A stretch of DNA of 64,000 bases from Stenopsyche tienmushanensis (Eukaryota; Arthropoda; Insecta; Trichoptera; Stenopsychidae). Location: positions 620,001-684,000 of the forward strand of contig WACJ01000100.1 of NCBI GenBank assembly GCA_008973525.1, written 5' to 3'. Below are positions 12,471 through 25,117 of this stretch, in pieces (position 1 is the stretch's first letter; each line of letters begins with the position of its first letter). Made by a program: the position numbers and the translations under genes. The notes under the pieces were generated by a model. It was not told the origin of the DNA. It saw only the letters and a list, made by a program, of their open reading frames with translations, and did no database searches.

Positions 12471-14195
12471 TTTCTGTTTTCGATGTTATTAATTTCTACA
12501 GCATTTGGATGTAAACCTACAAAAGCTTAATGGAATATTATTCCCATACATCCAAGATATTGTGCACTACATAATCTTCTATTCTTAGACGATTACATCT
12601 TTCATGTTACGCATTGTATCCTGAATTGTTACCCAGTAAAGCTTTGTGGTCTTCAACAGCATGCAAATTCCAAGGTATCTAATAAAAACCATGTTGATTT
12701 AATTGAGTTTTTCATTTTGGATTACTAAAACAAATGAAATTATGGAAATCAGAGGCTCATTATAAACAATGGGAGTTTAACTAACTGAATCGAGACTCAT
12801 CATCATGACAATGAATGTCCTTACACAGCAAAAATGACCTTTGAAAAATACAAGAATTTAGCAGGAAGGTTACATCATACCATCTTCTTCAGTCTTATGT
12901 AACTATCCAATTTTCAACCCATCATAGTTTTAAATGATTGTAAATTATTTAAATGGCGGTTGAAGATCGTTGTTTAAGTTCTACCATTCCAAATCCACTT
13001 CATCTACTATGTCATATGGGTGTTTTTGAGTTTGTTCTCAAGAGATTTTCATTATTTAGCCATCTTTGTATGTATCTTGATATCATTTATATGTTTTATA
13101 TTAATATGACAATTTCAAAATTTCTTTTGGAATCTCATGGTTAATATCTATGACTGATATAACTAAGAATATTTCCTACTGTAAATCCATAGATTTCTAG
13201 AACAAATCGATCAGCTTCCATTGAATACATAAATCGAATTTATGGGATTGAATTAGGGTATTCGCTTAATTTTTGTCTAAAATTTTGTGACCTTTATTAT
13301 AATCTCTAATACAGAATTTACACGTGCCGCAAAATATTAACAATTTTAATTTGTTTTAAGCATGTTTTCATAGCATGCCATAAGAAATATATTTTTACAG
13401 GTTTGAAGGTCAATGTCTATTTTTACGCGGTTTTCGCAGCAGCTATGTACTCGTATTATATCAGTAATATATTGACTAAATATCGATATTAAATACACAC
13501 GTGAAAATAGCTCAAGCCTTGAAATACAAAAGCTGGATAATACTTTTATGAATTAAAGCCAATTTATTAGCCTAATTTTGTTACGATGTATGATCAACAT
13601 TTTGACAAGTTGAAATAAATTATATTTGTCAAATAAAAGAAATTCTAATACTGTTGACCATAAATTATGGTAGGAAAATGTATTGCATGGATACGTGTAA
13701 AAAATATGTTTTCCAATTTGGATAACACCCTTGTCTGGATCATTCATCATTTTATTTTTATTTCCGAATATTCCTGTCAGATGTTTGTATTTATTGAACA
13801 CTTTCCAAGAAAATGCTTTTCAGGAAAAAGGATACGTTCGCTCGTTTTATGCTGAACGATTGAACATCAGATTTTTCTTTGTTTTACAGCAATCCAAAAT
13901 AGAGTTCACTTACGCGAAAATGGTTCGCGATACGAACATATAATGATATGACTTTTAAAAAGGTTGTTTTACCTAAAAATATTTAGATTTTAATATGAGT
14001 TTTCCATTTACCGAATGGTTTTTTCTTCATTATGTTTGAATTTAATCGGCACGAAATGTTGCGGATGAAAAGCATTTTAAAGTGACAAGGTCGCTTATGG
14101 AACATTTTTAGTTTTTGTTATTAATATTAAGTGGTTTAAAATGTTATGTTAAGCCTTTGGGATTATGTAATATGTGTGTTTTTTTATTGTTGCAG
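12471..14195. other. Non-coding stretch preceding the lectin-like exon
   Basis: No exon or known repeat was recognised. Short open frames near 12953 and 13667 carry no domain signal and lack good splice contexts. The last 25 bases form the polypyrimidine tract and acceptor of the exon at 14196 (TTTTTTTATTGTTGCAG). Confidence 0.5.
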
Positions 14196-14490
14196 AAATA
14201 GTGGAAGAACAAGCGTGTCACAATCATGAATTTAGACTGACATGTCCATCGTTGGACACTCATATGGCTATTCTGGAGGCTGTATTTACACCGGCCAATT
14301 CTACTAGTCTTATCATTTCGAATAATAGAACCGACTTCATACAGGACGATGAAGGCGGATTCACTTGTTCTGAATGTTTTTTCCAATCGAGCTACCCTCA
14401 TACTTCATCGCAGAAGTATAACAATAGCAAAAGAGTGGTTGCTGAAGATAGAAGCACTGAAAGAAATTTAAGAGCACCAGTTAGTCACAG
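14196..14490 (+). CDS. Exon of a SUEL lectin-like/CUB protein (lectin-like part)
   Basis: Acceptor TTTTTTTATTGTTGCAG ends at 14195 and donor CAG|GTATGT begins at 14491. The exon is 295 bp: 2 bases finishing a codon, 97 full codons, then 2 bases (AG). It encodes EEQACHNHEFRLTCP, then LDTHMAILEAVF, a hydrophilic Ser/Asn-rich part with NNRT and NST glycosylation-type sequons, and CSECFFQSSYPHTSS. The Cys-X-X-X-X-(E/F)-RLTCP...IAIL-A-F pattern is that of the first strands of SUEL/rhamnose-galactose-binding lectin domains; the later canonical Cys positions are not obvious, so the domain may be divergent or split. Products with this domain are extracellular or cell-surface. The upstream exon with signal peptide is not seen. 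Phase 2 at the donor fits the acceptor at 46871. Confidence 0.8.
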
Positions 14491-17400
14491 GTATGTTGTC
14501 ATTACTTTAATCTGTCTACAATTATAAATAATATTCAAAATGCCAAAAATATTGTCTTCCTTGCAGAAATTATTAATATATAAAGATCGGTCATATAAAT
14601 ATATCTGAGGCGATGTGAACTGATATAAACTAATTAAAAAGTAGCTATTTTTTGTTATTAGTCAGAATAAAGATAACCAAAATCTATTGTATGGTTTCTG
14701 ATTTTACATATTTTCACTGCTATTTTATGGTATGAGATGACAAAAATCATTAAAAACTCCCCAAACAAATTGCTATAGATAGGCAAAGCCACTAATAAAA
14801 AGCCAAAAGAGTAAAGCTGGAACACCTTATAAGGGTATTGGTATTGGATGAAAACATATCTTGTGGATGAAAATGCTTAGCCCCGGAAAAGTAGGATAAA
14901 AAAGAAAGAGGGTAACAATGTCCATTCTACAGGGGAAAGCGTGTATTATTGTGGATAATCATAAATTGACAGATTTCATGTAAAATAAGTTTTCTTCTCT
15001 TCTTCTATGGAATATTTGAAAATAACGAACATCTGGAAAAATATTTTAGAACATTTTATTAATTATCTGATCGCTTATTTTACTATAATAACTATATTTA
15101 ATAGTACATTTTTCAGTAGAGTTAATATTATTTTTTAGCTCTCCCGAATAAAACTGCTCAGTCTTTTAAAAGCACCTAAACTCCACTTCACCTAATCATT
15201 GTTATTTAAATCCATAGATGATTACATCGTCTTGATGTATTATTTTACCTAAAATAGAAGAGTTTATTATTACGATATATGTTTTGTCACATAGATACAT
15301 TGGAATATAAATAGATAAGGGAATTGCTTTTGCTGAAAAATAAATTCGATCAAAATTTAGTATACCTTAAACAAGGACTGTTTCATATTGAAATTACATT
15401 TGAAACTTGCAAAGTTGAATTTGGTGAGGTCTTTCACGAATAAACAGAAAACATCAAATGTTTTTGTTACGTAAGTAAATATTAGAGGAACTTGAATCGT
15501 AAATTTAGTAATAAAAGTTCAAGTTCATAACAATCATTTATAGACAATACAATTACATTATTTTAGCAGTTCTTTGATACATTTTTTGTAAAAAAGTTCT
15601 CTCATTTTCTCTCAGGCTATGCTCATGGACCTGAAAAGATTGAAATCCGCTGGGGTGAGATCCTGTGATTACGAAGTTAAATCCCTGGTTAAAAATCCAG
15701 GTTCCATTTTGTTTTATAAGGGCGCTCAATATCATGAATATTCCCAAATATTCGTAAAAATCAATTATTCGAATAACGAATATGAATCTGGTAAAATATT
15801 CGAGTATTCGAATATTTTAAATATATATGAGGGTGATTCAAATATAACCCGAAATTTTATTGTACAAATTTATTAGTGATATATTTAATAATACAAATCT
15901 TATATCTTAGTTTTCTATATAGTTCCCTTCATTAGAAATATATTTATTTTATCGTATATAAAACTTCTTGATCTTATCACTGAAGAAAAAAGGCGAGAAG
16001 TAGCATCCTCTGTTGCGCAACCCGTAATTATTCGTTTTTTCGTAAGTGAATCAAGTGAAATTTTAAGAATTTTGGTTTTAAATAAATGTTCATTTGAAAA
16101 AGCAAAGTCAAAAAGATCAGAACTTTATTTAAATTTCAATAATACATATTTTAAAATTAAAAGTGCATTGAACGTGTTAACTTTTAAATTTGACTCAGTT
16201 GAGTAATAATGAGTAGAGAATCGTAAAGAATATCTAAAATATCTCACCTTTTTTGACGTGATCGAAATTTTTGAATAGTTTTTCAATAAATTATATTATC
16301 CTTACAAACAACTGGAACGCTAATTTCAATTATGTAAATATTGATTATGCTATGGATGTATTAATATCATCATCGATCGAAGTCATTCAGACGAATATCC
16401 ATCTGCGCAAAACCCAAACCGCAGGTCGAAGACCACAAGAAGATATATTTTTAACCATTCCATTGACATTCGGAGATGTGTCATAAAAATCATTCAAGCT
16501 CTTCACTGCGGCAGAAAAAATAGAAATAGAAAACAATCAGAGATCTGCTTTTCGACGCATGTTGACAGCTTTCGCATAAATCTCCGACATCGTGCCCTAA
16601 AAAACTTTTTCCGGATCAAGAATAGATTTGCGTTAATATGAGAATAGCGTCTAGGAGAATAGGTAAATTTCTCTTTTGCTCTATTTTCCATGCCGCCTTG
16701 AAAACCGGAGCAAAAATTTCTTCCATCTTTCCGGCAATATATCATGATTAATTGACCGGTACGTCGAAAGCATGGCCGTGAACCATTTTCAATGCGAGAG
16801 ATAAAAGTATAAATTTAAGAGCATGTAAGGTTCGACTCGAAAGGCAAATGAATTTTCATCTGAAGGCTCGTTGGATACTTCAAGTTATTTTAAATCGACG
16901 TTGAATAAAAAACGCAATTTATTCCGTAAGGGTTGAAAGTGTCAGGCGCTGGTGGCGTATAATTCCGGATGAAATTTTCAGCAATTTATCTCAAGGTCAA
17001 ATAGTTTTCCGCAAAAGTTTATAGCGAGCCTTTAAACTTGACGTTTTAAAAGATAACAAATGTTTTTACTTGAGTTCAAACGTTCAAGTTGACTGATACG
17101 CAATTTTCGACTTCGTGGAATGGCTTGCTTATTCTACAGCCTAAGAGCTTTTACTATATACTTAGATGTTTATTCAAGTTATTCTTGAAAAAAATGTTTA
17201 GTCTAAAATAACAGAGCAAAGCTGCAAGCTAAGAAGATATTATGCACATGAAAACGCGTTCATCTGTCAGTGGATAAAGCATTCAGAATGATGATGACGG
17301 CGATGAGATCGTCCGAGAGCTTTTATCGTCTGTTAACAAAATGCCGTTTACCGACTTTAATTGACTACTGGAAATATGAGGTGTTGAATTTAGGTCCTGG

Positions 17401-18540
17401 CTTTCTTCCTATATATAAACATTTATTTTCGAGCAAGGAAATCGTAAATTTCAATGGATCGTATCATTCCAAATTTGTAATACTGTTATGGCACAATTAT
17501 TTTTTTCCATTAAATGATCGTTCCATTGCCCGTGTTAAATTTATTGAATAATTTTTAAAAATCTGAATAACGCTATTTATTTGCATCGTTTATCAGTTGG
17601 TATTTCCATGGGAACGCTCTGGAAATAAAGATAAATTTCAATGTTAGACATGAAGCATTTTTGTGCGATGGATGAGCGAATGAGGGTTCCACAAACTCAT
17701 TTTTAAACTATTCTCATCGAATTAATACTATTCAATTAAATACATACAAAATGTATTATATACATACAACAATATAAAAAATGACTATATTTAAAATGAC
17801 GTTTTATAAAATTTTCACATCAAGACAAGAGAAGTCGTGGAAATATTCATACAAAGTTCGCTAATTTGCATATTTTTCTTTTCTTCTTAAAGCTGCTTAT
17901 GGCAATATATAATCTCATTTATTTTCCAAGAATCTTTTGAGCTTCATCGGGATCATTTTACATTAGGATTTGAATCCTCTTTTCAAAATGTTAGAGCTAA
18001 TTCTCGAGAAATTTATGCCTTTCGTATTGTTTGAGATTAGATTTTCATCCATTTTGAGCAAATCTTTCTCGCAAATGTATCGATTATTCAACGCCATTGG
18101 CTTAACACTCAAATTTCATGTATTCTATATTCAGTTCCTGAACAATTTATTAGAAGCATGTGTGTTTGCTTACAGTTTATTTGATTATATGAAAGAGCTT
18201 TTCTATTATGGAACATATGGCGTTGCTTATAATATGATATATGTTAGTTGGTTAAATTAGTAGAATTACAATAGTGAATTATTATTCTGAGAAAATGAGA
18301 TATGCTTTATAAATATTTTGCATGATTATTCATATAAATCAATTAAATTGTGAGTTAAATGATATAAAAAATAGACTTAGCCTAGAAATTTAATTCTCAA
18401 AGGAAGAACGAGCGGTGTTAAAAATCGATGCTTAATTCATGAAAAAAAAATAGTATTAGTAGAATCCAAAATGTGTTGGTGTTCTTTGACTTGAAAATGC
18501 ATCCAAGTACGCATGGAAAGAGATAAAAAGATTTAGTTAA
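14491..18540. other. Intronic stretch, 5' part of the putative giant intron
   Basis: No exon was recognised. An open frame at 15619-15876 is followed by AATATTCG-type local repeats (about 15735-15825) and has no domain signal. About 16370-16980 is richer in G+C, without a continuous convincing frame on either strand, and is a candidate regulatory island. An RFX-like palindrome lies at 17602. The rest is A+T-rich. Confidence 0.5.
17602..17615. promoter_or_regulatory. Possible RFX X-box-like palindrome
   Basis: ATTTCCATGGGAAC resembles the RFX-factor X-box (imperfect palindrome RYYNYY-AT-RRNRAC). The 17-mer TTTCCATGGGAACGCTC, which extends past it, occurs again exactly at 62363-62379. Recurrence of a 17-mer with identical flank could mean conserved regulatory use or simply a small repeat. 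No promoter is identified nearby. Confidence 0.25.
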
Positions 18541-19609
18541 GGGGGGCAATCCCTTTGGACGCTCGAAAATGAGTCGTTTTTCATGATTTTTTTTAATGAT
18601 GATAAAATAATCGTATCATTTTAAAATTTTGACATTATTTCACTACAATCTTAAAGTGCTATTTTATTTAATTTTTTTAAAAACAAAAAACAAAATGGCG
18701 GATTTATAAGGTATTCCATTTGGCGCCTTTTCTCGTGATATCAAACGCCGCGCCACTTGCAGAAGGATTCCTGTTGATCTGAAATCGAAAATGGAAATAT
18801 TTTTTGATTTTTAATATGTGTATGCAGTTAAATAAGCTATAAAAATTTAAATTTAATTTAAGTATAAAATTAAAAAATTAGTAGGCTTTTTAGTTAAACT
18901 TGCATATTTTTTTATCATTTTCTTGATAATTTTTACACCAAAAATATCATTTATTTAGGCGAAAACCTTAAAATTTTAGCTTAGTTGACTAGATAATATT
19001 GTAGTGAGAATCATCTCAAAATTTCAGCCAGATTGATCAACAACTTTTTAAGCTTCATCTGGGGAACATTTTGAAAATGCAGTTTCGAGATAATCTCATT
19101 TAATGTTTCAATGCCATAAAACTATCAATTTTAGTGACTTACTGATCAATCAATGACTCCAGGCGCATATAAAAGATCTTCAGCTTTCTTAAAAAGTTAA
19201 TTATCTTCAACTAACTGTTGTTTTCGAGTTATACGAGCTGCTTTTGTCTCAGAAAGACTCTTACGGTTCTACCTCGCTATCCGCGCTTCATTGGTATTCT
19301 CAGCAAAGACTTTATAGTAGGTGCCAATGATTATATTTAATGTATTTATCATCTTCAAAATGAAGCTATAGTCGTTATTAATTATCCCAGCAGCAATGTA
19401 TGTTGATATTTCAATGATTTTTATATCAGAATGCAGGTGCTTTGAAGCCAATCGCCAAACCATCGAGTTACATGTCGAGTATGGCTACCCAAGCATCTTT
19501 GAAGTAATTCATCCCTGGACAAATCTTTATAAATTGGTAAGAGATGATGTTTTATCTCTTGGCCAAGAAATGGAGTCAGATCTTCAAGCTTTGGATATTT
19601 TTTAAAGCA
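18541..19609 (-). mobile_element. TTAA-associated transposon, copy 3 of 3
   Basis: TTAA (18537-18540) is followed by GGGGGGCAATCCCTTTGGAC. The body then runs collinearly with copies 1 and 2 through the untranslated region and the transposase remnant, and homology ends just after CTTTGGATATTTTTTAAAGC. This copy keeps the segment lost from copy 2. All three copies lie in the same orientation within 14 kb, and none shows a second terminus, so they are one-ended remnants. Kolobok-like classification is inferred from TTAA plus the transposase motifs. Confidence 0.65.
19146..19605 (-). pseudogene. Decayed transposase C-terminus (TTAA element, copy 3)
   Basis: A 64-residue clean frame (19463 to 19269) reads VWRLASKHLHSDIKIIEIST, then YIAAGIINNDYSFILKMINT and a GTYYKVFAENTNEARIAR ending. 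Upstream, in another frame, come KYPKLEDLTPFLGQEIKHHL and DELLQRCLGSHT, so at least one frameshift lies near 19465-19490, where the family's NESFN motif should be. Downstream, the Lys/Gln-rich tail to the stop at 19146-19148 is also recognisable. The domain order matches copy 1. Inactive. Confidence 0.65.
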
Positions 19610-21463
19610 ATGGTTCCCATGATAATGTCTTTTTTTTTAAATTCCTCAAACTTTTCTACCTTTCGTTCCTTTATTAAGATATTTTGACATTTTTGTTTCG
19701 AAAATTCAACTGCAAACTCTATTATCTAACTATTGTGGCTCATTTCGAAAATTTATTAGATCGATATCTACAAAAGCATTTTATACACGTTTGCTTGGTA
19801 ATATTGTTATTTTATATACGCTGAAGGTAGATTTGCTTTAAAAAATGTTAACATGTGTCGAATATGAGTTTCGGTCATTTTAAGGGATGCTATATTGGAG
19901 TATAAAACGTGCAAATACCCAAGCAAATCAGATCGGTTCTCAAGTTTTAAATATAAAAAAGTATATATTAAAATCAACTAATATTGTACTGTAATAATTC
20001 GTTCATTTACAATATAATTCAATCAATATAACAATGAGAATTGATTGCTACTGTTCTGCGTAAAAAATTATGATATTCTATTTCAAGAACGGCGTCATCA
20101 TCGGAATAGGGATTGAAATTAGCACTGTTTAATGTTTATTTAAGCCAGTTGTTGTCCATCTTCGACGATTTTAATTTGGGAACGACAGGTTTAATCCGAC
20201 GCGCCGGAAATAAATCATGGCGGGAATCAACCCCACGACAGGCCTGTGCAACATTTGATACGGGGCTCATTTTTTTCGGTTCATCGAAAATTTATCCCGC
20301 GTGCTTTGCATATAGAATGCCGAAAATTATTTTGCAAAGCGAATAAGGATCGGAAGGAAGAGCAAACATTGTGTCCACTTGCGACGCAGGCCGAATTAGG
20401 GGTCGTAGGCCTTTATAGGAGCGTGTCTGGCGTCAATGCGCCCCAACCTAACCTATCCCACGCGATGGGGCTGATTGCCCACCCCAGCATTGCGTGGACT
20501 GTTTCCTCGAAGGGGTAAAATCAATATGAATATGCGAGATACCATCGTCGATCTAAACAAGTGGTTTTAAAATCAAAACACCACCCAACAATCCAAAAAT
20601 CGTTTCAACGATTAGTCCGACCGAAAGCTATTAATTAAAACCATTTACATTTATATTTGCATAATTTTTTTGTGATACAAAATTAATAGAATGAAAGCTG
20701 ACTAAAACGCAAAAATTTGATTAGGAAATATGAATAATTCATGCATAATTACTTTCATGTTAATTTATTAGATCGGCGTAGAATTCTTAATCACATCGAA
20801 TACGTTTAGGTTTTTGCATCAAAAAATTTCATCCATGTAGCTTCTTCGTAGCCTTTATTGCTTTTCTTGTGATAAACCATATCAATTTCATCTCGGGATC
20901 TTGAAAGTTTACTATCTCCCTGAAAGTAGGTTACAATTCATCACGCGCTGAAGTAACATATGTTTCCTTGTTTGTTTTATAAGTAGACGAAAGACAAATT
21001 GAAGCTATTTATTAGAAAGTATTGCAATATATCTAACATGCAACGAAATTTGATTGAAGCTCTTCCCGGGTTTTAAATCATTTTTATCAACATAATTCAT
21101 AATAAAATCAATTTATTATATTGATTTCATTTAAATATGATTTGATGATAATGAAGACTCCTTCATGCTATAGTTATATAAAAAAAAATAATTTATAGAG
21201 GAAATTTTATAGAACAAAATTTTGTATAATGTTTTTGATGATAATCTTCAAACCAAGAATTAAAAATGCCTCGATGATCATAGGTTTGAATTGAATCAAA
21301 TTAACCAGTACCTCATAAACTGATACTAACAAATTGATTATGGATAACAGTTTGTTGAGTTTCTTTTGGGTATCCCTTATTTATCCAATTTAAAACGAAT
21401 CAGTGATGTAGAGAAACATAAAACATAAGTTAGCTTCCATAAGTAAAAAAAAAGACTGCAATA
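19610..21463. other. Intronic stretch with a G+C-rich island
   Basis: No exon was recognised. About 20113-20520 is clearly richer in G+C and CG dinucleotides than its surroundings. Two overlapping frames (starting at 20113 and 20246) are open through parts of it, but neither shows a domain, codon consistency or splice sites, so I read it as non-coding, possibly conserved regulatory DNA. The rest is A+T-rich. Confidence 0.5.
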
Positions 21464-21793
21464 CACTTGGGTCTATTTTTATGCGATAGATACGTTCCAC
21501 GGGGAGTCGCATAAAAAATAGCATAAAAAAGACTTGGATAGGTTAAATTATTTTTAAAAACCGCATAACTTCAAATAAATATGAGAGAATGTACCAATAA
21601 TCGCATAAAAAAGTTAATAAAAAAATCATATTTATCTTAAAATTGTTTTATTAAAATCTATTTTAAACGATAGTCATACAATTTTATGCGCATTCACATA
21701 AAAAAAAAGACTTAAACTACATGAAAAAATGAGGAATAGTTTTGCATTTAAAAATCGCATAACTTCAAAGTCGCATAAAAACAGAACCAAGTG
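21464..21793. mobile_element. Short non-autonomous Tigger-like element (family 1, copy 1)
   Basis: It starts with TA then CACTTGGGTCTATTTTTATG and ends with CGCATAAAAACAGAACCAAG TG, which are inverted. This matches the ends of the coding element at 26529. Inside, two copies of a roughly 40-bp block ending in (A)CCGCATAACTTCAAA lie in the same direction near the two ends (about 21538 and 21731). No coding sequence remains, so it is a MITE-like deletion derivative. The right-flank base pair is GC rather than the expected TA, so the target duplication has decayed. Confidence 0.75.
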
Positions 21794-24701
21794 GCAACTT
21801 CATAGTTTTCATCTGTAGTAGCATTTTTTGAATTTTTACTTTGAAACAGTCCTCGACAACCATGAATTCAATAGATTAATCGTTGAGCCTATCCAAAGAT
21901 CACTGAAATGATTTGTTAATTTTAAATGTAGCTATAGGAAAAAACCGCGTTGTAAGAACGCCGTGTTATACGAAAGTTCTGTATTATATTCTTCTATTTA
22001 ATATATATATGAAATATTACATTTAACATAGATTAATCGGTTGGAATTGATAATAAATATGCAGTAAGATTTGCATATAGAAAATTTTGAATATCTCTGT
22101 TCATTGAGAATGTTTCAGTAATAGATATAAAATAAACATATTAATTGCATGGGGAAAACGCAGTACACATTGTGAACCAAGATAAAACATCCATTAAATC
22201 AACTTTCAATAAACCAACACGGTTTTAACTTCCATTTGCTAACTAATTTACAACAGCAATGATTGATGATATGACCGAAAATGTTTTACTTATTTAAAAT
22301 CATTATACAATATCCTCCAACACAAGGGTAGTCAATGGCAAATATTGCAGTTTAAATTGAAGCCTGAGCAGATTTAATGTTTTTTCATGGTTATTCACTG
22401 TTTAAAATTATTGATTGATTTGCTTTCAATCAAATATGGCTTATTGATGTCTTCATATTCAAGTAGGTATACAATGTGCAAATGAAACTGGTCGATAGAA
22501 TAATATTCAGATCAGTCGAATTTAAATCGAATAGTTGATAGTAATACAAATTATTTTACGGCTTATAATTTAAAAAAATGAGAGCGATTTTACGCTTAAA
22601 ATGTAGTGATGTTGGTAACACTTGACTTGGTGGAATTTGTATAAATATACAATATAAATCAAAAATTAATGTTTCGTTAGCAAATAAATATTTCGGACAA
22701 AAGTTCGTGTTTTTTGAGCTATAAATATTTCAAATTTATCTAAAAATATAAAATGTAGAATTGAAATAAAGGTGAGGTTCTCCATAAAAAAACCTGTAAG
22801 TGTCTCCGAGCCAAAGAAATTTATAGTGTCTTGCTTGAAACACAACAATTTTACGTGAAAGCTGCCCTGAATTACAAAAAAAAAAATACTACGACCCCAA
22901 AAGAAGAGCGTGATCAAGAAACCAAAATCGCATAGTTAATCAATTCGGTGACATTTGACTTTATTAGTTGGAGAAGACTTATTCGCCGCGATAAATTACC
23001 ACCCCGTTTTATCGGGTAAATTGGTTAAAATGTTACCCAAAGGTCGTGTACCGCCCTTTAAATTAATTTTTGTAACAGTAAGTCCCTTCCAGCGATTCTA
23101 ATATAGGCTTCGCCTAAGTTTGGGAGACGATATTTAATAAGATCATGTTTAAGCTCAATAACGATCTGAGGAGCTCGTGAAAACTTCTCGAACTCAAATT
23201 AATATGTCTGCTTCTTTGGAAACTTGAGCTTTTATGGGTGAATGTAAAGCTTTGCTGCAAGGATTAATGAAGTCTCCGCATAGTAAACGAATCTATTTGG
23301 ACAAGTGGGGATTTTTCTTGCTGAACTCCATTAGACAGAATGTTCTTCGAACACAATAAATGACTTTAGCTTGGATACATTAATACATTTCAATGAGAAA
23401 GCTCTATTGATTCAATAGAATTTGTGTTAATTAATGCATCCCTGAGAATCTCATCAGTACTATTATTTTTAGTCCATGAAATTATATAAGTTGAGTATAT
23501 TGTATACTGTTGATGGAATCAATAAAATTTCGTATAGCTCTGGCTATACGAAAGTCCCTAAGAATATTAGGTTGTGTGTTGACCTCCTGAATTTTACTGC
23601 AAAATTAAACTTTCATACGTCTGTACGTACAGCATGACTTGACGTATGTACATATTTTATCAAACGTAACATGAAGCTTTACGTAATTGAAAATGAAATA
23701 TATTTTTTATTATGTCATATATTTTCATTTAAAATTATATTAGCAGGGCTCACATTCCGCAATGCGAGTGACTGTTGTGTTCATGACAAATGTATGACAA
23801 TCCCACGCATTCCAGGACGTCTGGCATCCCTAGTTACCACACGATCCTTCTTCGTAATGGAAGCGGAGCTTTGTATAACAGGGATTTAAATTAAATTTAA
23901 GCCTTCTTTGAATCGGGCATACATGTAATTGCAAAAAGGGTAAATCAGTAAATGTACACATTTAGCAAAGAAAATGCCACCACAATAGACAAATGACAGC
24001 TTGCGTATTGAAAGCCCATTTGTTATTTTAAATTGCATGACTAAGGTCTATTTTGCATTCTTTTCTGTTCGTTTTAGTTATGAAAAACGCTTGAAAACAC
24101 TAGTTTAAGACTGGCAATATTAATAAAATTGACAATGTAAGAAACATAAGAAACAGGCAAAAATCTCGTGAAGATAAACGTCAATATCAATGCTAAACAT
24201 CTTTTTAGCCAAAGAACTGAAAATCACATTTCAGTGGGGGAAAAAATGATTGCAGAAAAAAAATTTAAGCTAATTATTATAATATAAATATTTATTTAAA
24301 AATAATAAGTGCCAAACATGTAATACCATTACGTGAAATTAGAGCGATATTATTATAAATAAATAATTTATTTATTCATTTAAATTCAAATCAAATGTAT
24401 GTCTGTCTGTTCAGTTACATGCAAAATATAAGGAAAAATTTTGTTGTTTATTATATTGATATAATCATCCCTCTGAAATACAATCAATTTTAACAACTAT
24501 GTTTGAATATTGTAAATCAACGCATAGAGGAATAGCTGTTTAAAGCCTTATTGATCAGATTTATTATATAAATAGGCAAAAATTATACTGCAGATCGTTG
24601 AGGCGAATGTGTTATAATTATTTACATATTTTCAAGTACTCTGGAGATTAAATGAAATTTCGTTTGAATAGTAACCATTAAAAATATCATAGATAATTTT
24701 A
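21794..24701. other. Intronic stretch between Tigger-like and Helitron-like elements
   Basis: No exon was recognised. A probable terminal remnant of a Tigger-like element lies at about 21940-21985 (ACCGCGTTGTAAGAACG then CCGTGTTATACGAA), resembling the end of the element at 30058. A small hairpin lies at 23528-23553. About 23745-23880 is richer in G+C with no recognisable product. A long minus-strand open frame at 22666-22917 is Phe/Ile-rich and low-complexity, and is not called. Confidence 0.45.
23528..23553. repeat. Perfect 11-bp hairpin
   Basis: TTTCGTATAGC (23528-23538) and its exact reverse complement (23543-23553) are separated by the tetraloop TCTG. The stem is short and could be a transposon end, a structured RNA element or chance. 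There is no T-run of the terminator type, and none is expected in a eukaryotic intron. Confidence 0.7.
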
Positions 24702-25117
24702 AAGGGGTTTGTTCGTTCGAAATGCGCTGCCATACCGTTCATCGGATTACGATAAAATTTCGTCCACAAATTGCAAAAAATTTTGCAAGTAACATAGAAA
24801 TAGTCTAATATATAAAAATGAATGTTTGTTTGTCCGTATTTAATGCGCTGCTATACCGTACATTCGATTGCGATAAGACTTTGCCAATTTATTGTTTGTA
24901 CTTTTTCAAATAAAATAAGTATAATACAATTAACTTACAGTAATAATTTATCTATAAAAATCGATGTTTGTATGTTTGTTAGTATTTATAGTAAAACCAA
25001 CAAAATAAATTTCATTATTTCTATCATTCCTAATTAAATAATATAACTTTTTTAAATTTCAAATGATATATTTAGAATTATTACTTCTGTGGCTGCAATG
25101 CGCCGGGTACCAGCTAG
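24702..25117 (+). mobile_element. Helitron-like non-autonomous element, copy 1
   Basis: The unit starting with TC at 24804 (TCTAATATATAAAAATGAAT) runs to GCGCCGGGTACCAGCTAG at 25117, followed by T. A TC start, a CTAG end and a short G+C-rich element just before the end are hallmarks of Helitrons, which transpose without target duplication. Upstream (24702-24803) is a 5'-truncated partial unit repeating the internal TTCGTTCGAAATGCGCTGCC region, so the element has a tandem head-to-tail structure. The copy at 30240 shows the same arrangement. No Rep/helicase coding is present. Confidence 0.75.

Noticed and set aside
15619..15876. 85-codon + strand frame, possible tRNA-like sequence
   Set aside because: The GTTAAATCCCTGG part only loosely resembles a B box, there is no A box or cloverleaf, and the downstream half is AATATTCG-type simple repeat.
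16828..16843. B-box-like GGTTCGACTC
   Set aside because: No A box at the right distance and no cloverleaf, so not a tRNA gene.
20113..20518. Two overlapping + strand open frames
   Set aside because: The frames overlap in different phases, with no domain. The region is better explained as a G+C-rich non-coding island.
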